From an uncultured Cytophaga sp. (lineage in GTDB: Bacteria > Bacteroidota > Bacteroidia > Cytophagales > Cytophagaceae): a DNA stretch of 64,000 nucleotides. The number at the start of each line of letters is the position of its first letter. The stretch's first letter is position 1. The DNA is taken from the NCBI RefSeq assembly GCF_937863595.1, contig NZ_CALMGQ010000159.1:1-64000 (forward strand), read 5' to 3'. A model generated the notes under the pieces. The model saw nothing but the letters and a program-made list of their open reading frames with translations, was not told the DNA's origin and did not search any database. Shown in pieces: positions 9,042-17,501 of this stretch. The position numbers and the translations under genes were made by a program.

Positions 9042-9556
9042 TAAAATCTGTTTTATGCACATTTATGGTATTCATGTGTTTCGTAATTTCGGCACAAGTA
9101 CATTTGATAGAATTAAGAACAAATTTAGATAAAGTCCAATCGAATAAGGAATATGCTATAAAGTTATATAATGAACTTCAGTCAAGTGCATTGACTACTG
9201 TTGAAATGGGCTATTTGGGCGTAATTGAATCCATGCTAGCCACGCATACGAATGATCCAATGAAGAAAATTTCGTATTTTAATGCTGGGAAAAACAATTT
9301 AGAAAATTCCATTCTTAAATTGCCAAACAATACCGAACTCAGATATTTGAGATTGATGTTACAACTAAATATTCCTTCGGTATTGGGATATTCAAAAAAT
9401 ATAGAAACAGATAGAAGTTTTATAATAAAGACAATTGCTCATCAAAAAAATGAATTAGGTAAAGAACAATATCTACGTATGGTAACAACACTTATCGAAA
9501 ATGGAGATTGCTCTAACGCTGAACAAATACAATTACAAAAGTTAACACGTGAATAA
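9038..9556 (+). CDS. Secreted helical protein of the carotenoid operon, unknown role
   Basis: A 172-residue product starting at ATG 9038, which overlaps the crtB stop; the longer open frame from 9002 lies inside crtB. It has a signal peptide ending near FVISAQ. The mature part is helical with pairs resembling degenerate tetratricopeptide repeats. I do not recognise the family. It overlaps the idi start by 8 bases, so it is certainly part of the operon. A role in pigment placement or membrane organisation is only a guess. Confidence 0.7.
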   Translation: MIKSVLCTFMVFMCFVISAQVHLIELRTNLDKVQSNKEYAIKLYNELQSSALTTVEMGYLGVIESMLATHTNDPMKKISYFNAGKNNLENSILKLPNNTELRYLRLMLQLNIPSVLGYSKNIETDRSFIIKTIAHQKNELGKEQYLRMVTTLIENGDCSNAEQIQLQKLTRE

Positions 9557-10082
9557 AAAAGAATACGTCATTTTGGTAGACCAATCCGATACTGAAATTG
9601 GTTCTATGGAAAAATTGGAAGCACATGAAAAAGGAATTTTGCATCGTGCTTTTTCAATATTTCTATCAAATTCAAAAGGCGAATTGTTATTGCAACAACG
9701 CTCTGAAAAAAAATACCACTCGCCTTTAAAATGGACCAATACATGTTGCAGCCATCAACGGCATAGTGAAACAACATTAGATGCGGCACAACGTAGACTT
9801 CAAGAAGAAATGGGTATACAATGCCATGTAAAAGATGCGTATACGTTTTTATACAAAGCAGATGTGGGTGATGGATTAACAGAACACGAATTAGACCATG
9901 TTCTCATTGGTACTTTTGATAATGAAACCATTCCGTTTAATACAGATGAAGTACAAGCAACAAAGTTTGTCTCTATCGATTGGATAGACAATGAAATCAA
10001 ATCGAATCCAGATCAATTTACTAAATGGTTCTTAATAACCTTTAACGATTTTAAAAAGCACCTTCATGGAAATTCTAATTAA
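9549..10082 (+). CDS. idi: Isopentenyl-diphosphate isomerase, type 1
   Basis: This 177-residue Nudix-fold enzyme interconverts IPP and DMAPP and feeds the operon's substrate supply. Visible motifs are KWTNTCCSH with the catalytic Cys (about 67-68), AAQRRLQEEMGI (Nudix-like helix with metal-binding Glu) and ELDHVL. The start is GTG at 9549, inside the 3' end of the previous gene; the first residues NKKEYVILVDQSD fit the family start. It overlaps crtZ by 17 bases. Confidence 0.92.
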   Translation: MNKKEYVILVDQSDTEIGSMEKLEAHEKGILHRAFSIFLSNSKGELLLQQRSEKKYHSPLKWTNTCCSHQRHSETTLDAAQRRLQEEMGIQCHVKDAYTFLYKADVGDGLTEHELDHVLIGTFDNETIPFNTDEVQATKFVSIDWIDNEIKSNPDQFTKWFLITFNDFKKHLHGNSN

Positions 10083-10536
10083 TATTGGCATCGTCATTGG
10101 CACATTTTTATTTATGGAATTTACAGCCTGGTTTGTACATAAATACGTGATGCACGGGATATTCTGGTTTTTGCACGAAGACCATCATGTTATAGGGGAA
10201 GACAAAATATTTTTTGAAAAGAACGATTGGTTCTTTGTGATCTTTGCAATACCAAGCATCATCTTATTTTATGTAGGTACGATGAATGGCTTTGATTATC
10301 GCTTTTGGTTGGGCACAGGAATTTTCATTTACGGAGCAGCCTATTTCTTTGTTCACGACTTATTCATACATCAACGTATAAAAGCATTGACACGCTCAAA
10401 AAATGTCTATTTGATGTCGATCCGAAAAGCGCATAAAATGCACCATAAACATCTTACAAAAGAGCAAGGAGAATGTTTTGGCATGTTGTTGGTTCCTTAT
10501 AAATATTGGGCTGAAGCAAAAAAATCTAAAAACTAA
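10066..10536 (+). CDS. crtZ: Beta-carotene hydroxylase (CrtZ type)
   Basis: A 156-residue membrane di-iron hydroxylase of the fatty-acid-hydroxylase superfamily. The four His clusters expected for CrtZ are present: HKYVMH, HEDHH, HDLFIHQR and HKMHHKH. It adds 3-hydroxyl groups to beta-carotene, giving zeaxanthin. It sits between idi and the cyclase, which supplies its substrate. Confidence 0.92.
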   Translation: MEILINIGIVIGTFLFMEFTAWFVHKYVMHGIFWFLHEDHHVIGEDKIFFEKNDWFFVIFAIPSIILFYVGTMNGFDYRFWLGTGIFIYGAAYFFVHDLFIHQRIKALTRSKNVYLMSIRKAHKMHHKHLTKEQGECFGMLLVPYKYWAEAKKSKN

Positions 10537-10543
10537 TAGTGTA

Positions 10544-11248
10544 ATGAATAGCATGTATACGTATTTATTGGTCAATCTATTTTCACTTTCAGTACCCCTG
10601 TGGTGGAGTTTTGATTCTAGAATTCAATTACATAAAAATTGGCCTGCATTGTTTTTAAGCATTGCCATAGCTGCAGGTGTATTTATTACATGGGATGCCG
10701 TTTTTACTTCATGGGGTGTTTGGGGCTTCAACGGAAAATATTTATTGGGGTATTATATCTTTGGTTTACCGATTGAAGAATGGATGTTTTTTTTCTGTAT
10801 CCCCTATGCATGTATCTTTTCGTATGAAGCATTGAGGTATTTCTTTCCTAAAGATTATTTTGCTAAATCGAGCACCTACATTACACTTGTATTGTCTGTT
10901 GTTCTATTAGTAATTGGATGCTTACATTTGGATAAAGCATATACGGCATCAACCTTTATAGCATTCCCTCTATTCTTGTTAAGCTTACAATTTATTTTCA
11001 AAGTAGATTACTTAGGCCGTTTTTATCAAACCTACCTATTCATACTTATTCCGTTTTTAATCGTTAACGGAATCCTAACAGGTACGGGTTTGGATGAAGA
11101 AGTTGTTTGGTACAATCCTGCAGAAAATTTGGGCATACGTATTTTAACCATACCAATTGAAGATACGTTTTACGGAATGTTTTTAATCTTATTGATCCTT
11201 TCGATTTTTGAAAAATTCAAGAAGAAAATAATTATTGAAGCAAAATAA
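10544..11248 (+). CDS. Lycopene cyclase, fused CrtYc-CrtYd membrane type
   Basis: A protein of about 234 residues with roughly seven membrane helices. Two internally related halves are visible, each with a Pro-Ile-Glu core: GLPIEEWMFF (about 76-85) and TIPIEDTFYG (about 204-213). This is the pattern of the lycopene cyclase domain used by Bacteroidota, Actinobacteria and fungi, here with both halves in one chain. The start at ATG 10544 is preferred; the open frame from 10478 lies inside crtZ. It is the last gene of the operon. Confidence 0.88.
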   Translation: MNSMYTYLLVNLFSLSVPLWWSFDSRIQLHKNWPALFLSIAIAAGVFITWDAVFTSWGVWGFNGKYLLGYYIFGLPIEEWMFFFCIPYACIFSYEALRYFFPKDYFAKSSTYITLVLSVVLLVIGCLHLDKAYTASTFIAFPLFLLSLQFIFKVDYLGRFYQTYLFILIPFLIVNGILTGTGLDEEVVWYNPAENLGIRILTIPIEDTFYGMFLILLILSIFEKFKKKIIIEAK

Positions 11249-11554
11249 ATACATTGGAATAAGATCCGGTTGCAGGTAGAAAAGACACACCCAGAGTGAG
11301 ATTTAGAAGAAGTCAAATAGATTAATACCAATTCCTACTACAAAATAGTCCATTTTTATATTTGGGTATATCATAACCTAAGCACCAAGCTACTCGTTGT
11401 TGTGCCTTTTCTGGCCAACAACCTGGCAAAGTCAAAATATATTTTGAACTATTTTGAATTTAGATTTGGTATAAGTACTTTCTGTGACGCCAGTCAAATA
11501 AGAGTTAAACCTAATGAATTCATTATGCATAATGAATTATGTTTTTTTAAGAAC

Positions 11555-11735
11555 GCCCCAGTCGGGGTCTAATATTTGAAGTAAAATAATATCCACTAAA
11601 GACATACGCGAAATCGCAAAGGGGTTAAGCGCTATATAAACCGTAAATATAAATGCTCCCTTCGGGAGCGCGTGTATGATTGTTGTTTTGTTTGTGCTAT
11701 AAAGATATGACCCCGCTGGGGTCAGTGCTGAAATA
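11555..11735. repeat. Cluster of hairpin modules with changing stem sequence
   Basis: Three short stems occur in series: GCCCC-AGTC-GGGGT, GCTCCC-TTC-GGGAGC and TGACCCC-GCT-GGGGTCA. Two of them sit beside ATAAA/AATATTTGA-type text. The stems differ in sequence but each pairs perfectly or nearly so, so the structure and not the sequence appears to be kept. The same module style recurs inside the 48561-48898 element. Confidence 0.6.
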
Positions 11736-11906
11736 GAAAGCGTATATGTTCGGTATAAAACCAAAAATGTTTGCGTATATATAGTGCATCTCGCAGGGAA
11801 CAACAGTCGTTCACTAAACGAAATTAATTCTTAACTCATAATTCAATGTCGTTTCCTTAAGACTTAGCTTGCTAATTTTAATTGCAATCTCAATGATTCA
11901 TAATAC

Positions 11907-11995
11907 CCGTCACATAAATGTGACGGCAATGAAAGCCGAGTAGCTGTCAAATAATCCTCTGAACAGCTTTCATTGCCGTTGGCTTTAGCCAACGG
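11907..11995. repeat. Palindromic element with GGCAATGAAAGC arms
   Basis: The left arm is a small hairpin (CCGTCACA/TGTGACGG) followed by CAATGAAAGC; the right arm is the reverse, CAGCTTTCATTGCCG followed by a hairpin (TTGGC/GCCAA). Bases 11964-11994 are an exact 31-nt inverted match to 56074-56104. Confidence 0.75.
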
Positions 11996-12088
11996 ATAAA
12001 GAATAAATCCCTACTAAAAATATTAAGGAAACGAAATTAATTCTTAATTCTTAATTCATAACTCATAACTCATAACTCATAATTAAAT

Positions 12089-13231
12089 TCAATCCCCATC
12101 CGTATCGCCATAAGAAATAATCACTCCGACAGCAGAAGGCAAATCAACTTTCATCAATGTGATTAAATTCAACATTTCTTGAAATGCGTTTTGTACAGCT
12201 TGTTTTCCAGCAGGGTTTTGAATTGCTATTGATATTGGGCCTGGAATAAGATTTAATTTAGTTTGAACCAATTCAATTTCGTCTCCAATTTGTTTGCTCA
12301 AATCCGTCCTTCCTATTGCTATTAAATAATCATCAAATCCTTGTCCATCTATGCCTGCAGGTGAAATACCTTTATACAATTTACGCAACGCTTCCATGCT
12401 TGCTTTAGCCAGAACAAGTGAAGAATCTGAATGATACCCTTCACTTCTAAATGGATACACATTTGCATTATCAATCACAACGTTTTGACTAATATTAAGT
12501 GGCAAACCGAGTTTGTAATTTTTAATATTTTCTAAATCGGCAACCATCATATTGATGGTTTGAGAAGTTGAGCTACCTAAATCCAGGCCTGTATTATTTG
12601 TATACAACGTATTAAAAGGCGAAGGGCCAGAAGTCCAATCGCTATATGTACTATTAACTCTCGTTTTTAAGTTCGCACTCAGTGCTTTTAAAAAATTACA
12701 CCTTTTGATCGCTAACGAAGATATTTGAAAGGAATCAACAATTTGTTCTGCGCTCAAACTTTTCCAAAACAATAGATAATCAATTGCAGGAAATCCAGAA
12801 TAGGAAGCACTATTTGTTGCAGGTATTGTTGTGCTGCCTTGAATGATTTTATTTTTCACAAGTGCTGTATCTGTTGGAAATACATTCACCATTTTCGTCC
12901 CTAAATTAATATTACTAGCTGTAGCCGGACCAAATTCAAAACTAGCAACATACTCCCATGCAACATAGCTCACATAAAATTTCGTTCTAAGTTCCATCAA
13001 ATTTTCTGTAGAAGGAGAACCTGTAAAAACGTTTACCTGTGCATCAAATGCATTTATAGCATCGTTTAATGCTTGATATCTTGGCACAATAATGTTGTTA
13101 CCAAGGTTCGAAACCAATGGCTTACGATCTGCCGTTACCAAAGTAGATTTTTCATCTTTCGATGGCTTGCATGAAATAAGAATTATAGCACTTATAAGCA
13201 TGCATAAAAATAAACGCATAAAATTTCTCAT
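12089..13231 (-). CDS. Imelysin-like lipoprotein lacking the GxHxxE motif
   Basis: A 380-residue lipoprotein (lipobox LISC at about 21) of the imelysin/peptidase M75 fold, probably in the periplasm or on the outer membrane. It corresponds to the second imelysin of the known imelysin / di-haem cytochrome / imelysin gene set. Where the first imelysin of this locus has the GxHxxE signature, this one reads SGFPAIDYLLF, so His is Pro and Glu is Asp. The metal site is thus altered and peptidase or Fe-binding activity may be lost. It is last of three minus-strand genes, 17 bases after the di-haem gene. Confidence 0.82.
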   Translation of the reverse strand: MRNFMRLFLCMLISAIILISCKPSKDEKSTLVTADRKPLVSNLGNNIIVPRYQALNDAINAFDAQVNVFTGSPSTENLMELRTKFYVSYVAWEYVASFEFGPATASNINLGTKMVNVFPTDTALVKNKIIQGSTTIPATNSASYSGFPAIDYLLFWKSLSAEQIVDSFQISSLAIKRCNFLKALSANLKTRVNSTYSDWTSGPSPFNTLYTNNTGLDLGSSTSQTINMMVADLENIKNYKLGLPLNISQNVVIDNANVYPFRSEGYHSDSSLVLAKASMEALRKLYKGISPAGIDGQGFDDYLIAIGRTDLSKQIGDEIELVQTKLNLIPGPISIAIQNPAGKQAVQNAFQEMLNLITLMKVDLPSAVGVIISYGDTDGD

Positions 13232-13248
13232 TTTGTTGAATATTTAAT

Positions 13249-14697
13249 TTATAATGATTGTAAGAATTTAAGGATTGCTGCACGGTCTAGTGCATTCATA
13301 TTAAGAAATGCATTTTTAGAAAATTCACCTTCCCCGCCATGCCAAATGATTGCTTCAGATATGCTGCGTGCTCTACCATCATGCAATAGGAAACTGCCCC
13401 CATTATTTACAGTATTAATCAAACCTAAACCCCACAAAGGAGGTGTTCGCCACTCGTTACCTGTTGCAAGAAAATCAGGCCTTCCATCTGCTAAACCACT
13501 GCCCATATCATGTAATAACAAATCCGTATAAGGTCGAATCTTTTGATTGCTTAAAGCAGGCACATCATGTGCACCTGTTTCAAAATAAGGTGTGTGGCAA
13601 CTTGCACATTTTGCTTGACGAAATAATTCTTTCCCTCGTAATACATCTTGGTCGTTCCAGTTTCTTCTTGCAGGTACTGCGAGTGTTTGACAATAAAATA
13701 CCAATTGATCAAAATCATTTACTTGTACTTCTGGATCTCCACCTGTTGGCCAAGTTCCATAATCGGTAATTTGTTGCCCTGTTAAATTTTGATTGGGAAA
13801 CAAGGTTGTTGTAAGGCCCATATCCCCGATAGATGCCCCAGCTACTTGTTGCAAAATGGTTGGTTGATTTGACTTCCAACCAAAACGTCCTAAATCAACT
13901 GTATTTGTTTTATAATTCCACACATAATTTGGTTTACCAGAAATGCCATCCCCATTTATATCCGAAGGATCTGCGTTCGCAAGGATGTCTGCAACAGAAA
14001 TTGCTTCAAGCAAACCTAGACCTGGTAATTGTTGTGCCAAGCGTGGGCTCGTCATTATACCTGCACTCAATTCTCCATAACCTAAGTCTACAAATGTATA
14101 TATGGGATCTCTTAATTCGTAGCTTATTCCATCTGCATATTTACCAGAAATAATGCTATAGGTTACATTCACCGTACCTTCAGGAATAGCAGTCATATCT
14201 GCACCTGCATAAATTGCATGATTGCTTAATTGATCGCCATATTGTGGATCGCCTAGTGGGCCGCCGTGTTCATTTTCACCAGGAATACTTAAGCGAAACA
14301 ACAAACCATTTAAATCATCTCCTGGGTTCATTGGTGGCAAACCTCTTCCATCTAATTTATGACAGCCCGAACACGATCTAGAATTAAAAAAAGGGCCGAT
14401 GCCATCTATTGCTGTAGTAGTAGCAGGTGCTACAACCCAATTGGTTTTAAAAACAGAATTACCTAATGAGAATTTATTTTTTTGGTATTGCGTCAAATTC
14501 TGGGCAGGGAAACCAAATGCATTCATCGTTGCATCAAAAATGGTTGTCGTTCCACCTGCATATTCTTCATCTACTTCCGCTTTATTACTAACAACGGTAT
14601 TGGGCACTGGTGCATCTGGATTGTGTCTACAAAATTGCATCGTTGTTATCGTCACAAATAAAATAATGGAGAGTATGAATCCAGACTTTTTTAACAT
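13249..14697 (-). CDS. Di-haem cytochrome c, thiol oxidoreductase-like (COG3488 type)
   Basis: A secreted protein of about 482 residues with two c-type haem motifs, SCSGCH (about residue 110) and CASCH (about 375). It has the layout of the predicted thiol oxidoreductase / di-haem peroxidase family that travels with imelysin genes. Family text such as GRGLPP and FRQAKCASCHTPYF is seen. I start at ATG 14697; an upstream TTG at 14709 is less likely. The N-terminus has a hydrophobic export signal ending in MQFC, so it could also be lipidated. It presumably does redox chemistry during iron capture with the flanking imelysins. Confidence 0.88.
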   Translation of the reverse strand: MLKKSGFILSIILFVTITTMQFCRHNPDAPVPNTVVSNKAEVDEEYAGGTTTIFDATMNAFGFPAQNLTQYQKNKFSLGNSVFKTNWVVAPATTTAIDGIGPFFNSRSCSGCHKLDGRGLPPMNPGDDLNGLLFRLSIPGENEHGGPLGDPQYGDQLSNHAIYAGADMTAIPEGTVNVTYSIISGKYADGISYELRDPIYTFVDLGYGELSAGIMTSPRLAQQLPGLGLLEAISVADILANADPSDINGDGISGKPNYVWNYKTNTVDLGRFGWKSNQPTILQQVAGASIGDMGLTTTLFPNQNLTGQQITDYGTWPTGGDPEVQVNDFDQLVFYCQTLAVPARRNWNDQDVLRGKELFRQAKCASCHTPYFETGAHDVPALSNQKIRPYTDLLLHDMGSGLADGRPDFLATGNEWRTPPLWGLGLINTVNNGGSFLLHDGRARSISEAIIWHGGEGEFSKNAFLNMNALDRAAILKFLQSL

Positions 14698-14738
14698 AAT
14701 TGTATTCAATGAGAAGATTTATAATTTCATTGTTTAAT

Positions 14739-14782
14739 AAGTTTGCCGTTATCTCACAAAACTGCGAAATAACGGCAAACTT
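14739..14782. terminator. Hairpin between first imelysin and di-haem gene
   Basis: Arms 14739-14752 and 14769-14782 (AAGTTTGCCGTTAT and complement) are perfect over 14 bases. It lies between two co-directional minus-strand genes, so it could lower expression of the two distal genes or end a separate transcript. Confidence 0.6.
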
Positions 14783-14839
14783 ACTATTAAATATTGTAGT
14801 AATATTGAATCTATCATCAACACGTATTACAATACTAAA

Positions 14840-16021
14840 TTAATTTATAATCATACCTAATTTTGCCCCAGCAGCCTTATATTCAGCAGCTTCATCATGT
14901 AAAGCATTTATCGCATTCTGAACACGAATTCTACCTGCTGCATTCGTACTTACAATTTCATTGTCAAATGGTGGATGAATTGCGTTCACAGCTATATCCG
15001 CATCATAAATTTTAGATAATACAAGATCATTTAAATTTTTATCCGTAGCCTTCACCAAATCAGATAAACTTGCTCCTTCTACAACAGAGCCATCAATACG
15101 AACATACGTTCCAATGTACACATTACGAATACCTTTTTGACCAAGAATAATATCGTTGTGTGTTTGATCACTAAAGCAAGATTGTTCATTTTCTTGTCTA
15201 CCTGCATCGTCCTCTGCGTCTAAGGCAACTTGCATACGTTCAACAGAAAGTTCACCATCCGTATAACGATACACACCTGTTAAAAAATTAGAAATTGCTT
15301 GATTCGGATTTGCAACAAACGATGCTCTGTAATTTTGCGCATTGGGTTTCCAATCGTTTTTTAAAGTATTTAAATTGTCGATTAATAAATCAATACACGC
15401 TAATAAGTAAGCAGCTCTTCTATCTTGATTGGATGCCGTACCACTGCCTCCAACGATGTAATCCGTATACGGTCTATCGCCAGGACCATCAACCGAAAGA
15501 TCTTGTCCCCACAATAAAAATTCAATTGCATGATAGCCACAACTTACACTTTCTTCACCTGCAGTTTGATTGTTGGCTTCGATGATATCTTTATTAATCG
15601 TTGGAAATGCCGTTGCATCATTTATAATTCCTGTATTTGCATTGGTTACGATGTAATCGATATACGATTCGTCTAAGGGCCAAGAATTTAATAATCCTTC
15701 CAAACCTCTTGCATCATCAATAGGACCGTTGTAAAAACGAAATGCTTCACTTTGAATGTATGGAGTTCGTGCTGCTAAATAGGCAGCGCGTGTATTTTCT
15801 AAACCACCTTGAGAGGGATTTGCAACAAAACTCTCTGCTGCTGTTTTTAGTTTATTAGCCGCTATCCATGAATCTTCGTAGGTAGCAAAAACCACATTTG
15901 AATAATTTTCAGCAACAAATGCTTGTGGGTTTGGTACAATGGCTGTATCGTTATTTCTGTCCTTACAAGAAATTTGAGTTAGTAAGGCTGCTGTAACAGC
16001 TAAAAGGTATATTTTTTTCAT
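14840..16021 (-). CDS. Imelysin-family iron-regulated lipoprotein (IrpA type)
   Basis: A protein of about 393 residues starting at ATG 16021, which gives a proper lipoprotein signal (MKKIYLL...TQISC); an in-frame ATG at 16042 would spoil it. The imelysin signature GYHAIEFLLWGQDLS is intact and carries the GxHxxE metal-binding motif. A second C-terminal block (QNAINALHDEAAEYKAAGAKLG) fits the paired four-helix fold. Members bind iron or act at the cell surface in iron uptake. It heads the three-gene iron locus and has a good candidate operator 44 bases upstream. Confidence 0.88.
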   Translation of the reverse strand: MKKIYLLAVTAALLTQISCKDRNNDTAIVPNPQAFVAENYSNVVFATYEDSWIAANKLKTAAESFVANPSQGGLENTRAAYLAARTPYIQSEAFRFYNGPIDDARGLEGLLNSWPLDESYIDYIVTNANTGIINDATAFPTINKDIIEANNQTAGEESVSCGYHAIEFLLWGQDLSVDGPGDRPYTDYIVGGSGTASNQDRRAAYLLACIDLLIDNLNTLKNDWKPNAQNYRASFVANPNQAISNFLTGVYRYTDGELSVERMQVALDAEDDAGRQENEQSCFSDQTHNDIILGQKGIRNVYIGTYVRIDGSVVEGASLSDLVKATDKNLNDLVLSKIYDADIAVNAIHPPFDNEIVSTNAAGRIRVQNAINALHDEAAEYKAAGAKLGMIIN

Positions 16022-16064
16022 TGGGAAGAATTGAATTTTCATTTCCCAAAACTAAGTATATTTA

Positions 16065-16081
16065 TTTAGACTTATTATAAA
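16065..16081 (-). promoter_or_regulatory. Candidate iron operator upstream of imelysin operon
   Basis: Read on the minus strand this is TTTAT-AATAAGT-CTAAA. It matches the TTTAG-N7-CTAAA palindrome of the haem locus at 9 of 10 fixed positions, and the site at 28406-28422 at nearly all of its 17 bases. It lies 44 bases before the imelysin ATG. Confidence 0.6.
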
Positions 16082-16141
16082 TAGATACAATTATTTTAAA
16101 AATAAATCACAAACAACTAATTATCAATTATTTAATACTAA

Positions 16142-17128
16142 TTATTTTTTATGCGATATTCCTTCGGCAATCATTCCACTTACAATCAATTGCAAGGCAT
16201 GATACAACATCAACGGTAAAAGTACTAGTCCCAACATCAATGGATCGGGAAATAAAGCCTTCCCCATTACAGCTCCTTGAACGAGGGATTTTTTGGAACC
16301 ACAAAACAATACAGCAATCCGATCTTCTCGATTTAATTTCAACGCAATGGAAAGTACATACATAATTCCGAACATGCTTAAAAACAATACCAGCATCGCA
16401 ACAGAAATTAAAAGGATCTCTGCTATTGAAAATCCGACAAACATATCCCCAGCTACGGATTCACAAAAAGAAGTAAACACAATTAACAATATGATCGTTT
16501 GATCAAATAAGCGTAGTGCATTTTTATAGCGTTCGGTGAAGCGACCCAACCAGTGATGCAACAACAATCCTGCGATGACAGGCATCAATACTTGAAAGCA
16601 CAACTTGATAATGACTGCTGTAGTATCCATATCGGCATGCATGTCGTCCATAAATAATGCCATCCAAAGCGGTGTTATAAACACGCCCAATATACTTGAT
16701 ATGCTAGCATTGAAAATGGCAGCTGTCATGTTCCCTCCTGCAATGGAAACCATTACGACAGAAGATGAAACGGTAGACGGCAAGGCAGCTACATAAAAAA
16801 CGCCCAGCCAGATTAAATCATCTCCCATGTTCCCAAAAAAAGTATGAACCAGAATAATTACCAGCGGAAATAAAAGGAAGGTGCTGGATTGTATCAAGAG
16901 ATGTAAGCGCCAATTGAATAATCCCGCCTTTAATTTCTCTGGACTTAATTTCAATCCATAAAAAAAGAAAATCACAGACACTCCATATTGAGCAATCTCA
17001 GAAAGCGGAAGCACACTATCGGCACTTCCCCAAGAAGGAAAATAAAAAGCCAACACAACAACAGCCACCAAACCAAAAAAGAAACCGTTAAGGCCAAACT
17101 TTGCAAGTATGTTCGTTGGTTTTGTCAT
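16142..17128 (-). CDS. SBF-like (bile acid:sodium symporter family) transporter
   Basis: A 328-residue membrane protein with about nine or ten helices of the SBF-like family (YfeH/RCH1 type). Recognisable parts are the FFYGLKLSPEKL loop after helix 2, VAALPSTVSSSVVMVSIAGGNMTAAIFNA in the middle and LFCGSKKSLVQGA near residue 270. It likely moves an organic anion or affects ion balance; the substrate is unknown. It is transcribed alone on the minus strand, 98 bases upstream of a palindromic element. Confidence 0.85.
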   Translation of the reverse strand: MTKPTNILAKFGLNGFFFGLVAVVVLAFYFPSWGSADSVLPLSEIAQYGVSVIFFFYGLKLSPEKLKAGLFNWRLHLLIQSSTFLLFPLVIILVHTFFGNMGDDLIWLGVFYVAALPSTVSSSVVMVSIAGGNMTAAIFNASISSILGVFITPLWMALFMDDMHADMDTTAVIIKLCFQVLMPVIAGLLLHHWLGRFTERYKNALRLFDQTIILLIVFTSFCESVAGDMFVGFSIAEILLISVAMLVLFLSMFGIMYVLSIALKLNREDRIAVLFCGSKKSLVQGAVMGKALFPDPLMLGLVLLPLMLYHALQLIVSGMIAEGISHKK

Positions 17129-17234
17129 GAATGGAATTGGTTGTTGATTTATTTAGAGTTTTTCTTTCATCTGATATCATGGTCTGTATTCACCATAGTC
17201 GTCAAACCAAGAAAATTGTAGATACCAATAACAG

Positions 17235-17409
17235 GTGGTTGGTAGTTTACGCAAAAGAACAATTTCGCATTATCTATAATACTGCTGCGTAAACGTACCG
17301 AACGGCATGTTTTGGTTCTACTGAAAATAAGCCGTAAGGTTCGGTACGTTTAAGTGTTTGTTCTTTATGTTTAACCTCTACTAATTATTACACTTAAATT
17401 ACCAACCAC
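17235..17409. repeat. Palindromic intergenic element with nested hairpin
   Basis: Outer arms GTGGTTGGTA (17235-17244) and TACCAACCAC (17400-17409) are complementary. Inside, a perfect 14-bp hairpin pairs 17290-17303 with 17339-17352. The structure sits in the gap between the SBF transporter and rlmF, with no coding content. Confidence 0.7.
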
Positions 17410-17501
17410 TAGAGTATGAAATGCAAATCACTCAAGTTGACGGTTATTCTGTTACTCAAAGACAAGAGTGTAGTGACACACAGAAAACGGATTAGGAAAT
17501 A

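Larger units (their letters stand above)
11249..12088. other. 840-base intergenic region built of palindromic repeats
   Basis: No gene is supported here. From left to right I see an imperfect inverted repeat of about 150 bases (about 11324-11475, ends TACCAA and TTGGTA), a series of GC-rich hairpins at about 11555-11735, the GGCAATGAAAGC palindrome at 11907-11995, and AT-rich tandem-like text (variants of AATTCATAACTCATAACTC) at about 12040-12080. The 88-codon minus-strand frame over 11537-11803 is a by-product of the hairpins. Confidence 0.6.

Noticed and set aside
11537-11803. 88-codon minus-strand frame as a gene
   Set aside because: It lies across hairpin repeats, has no family features and an unlikely residue mix.
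13443-13769. 108-codon plus-strand frame as a gene
   Set aside because: It is antisense to the di-haem cytochrome gene, whose haem motifs are certain.
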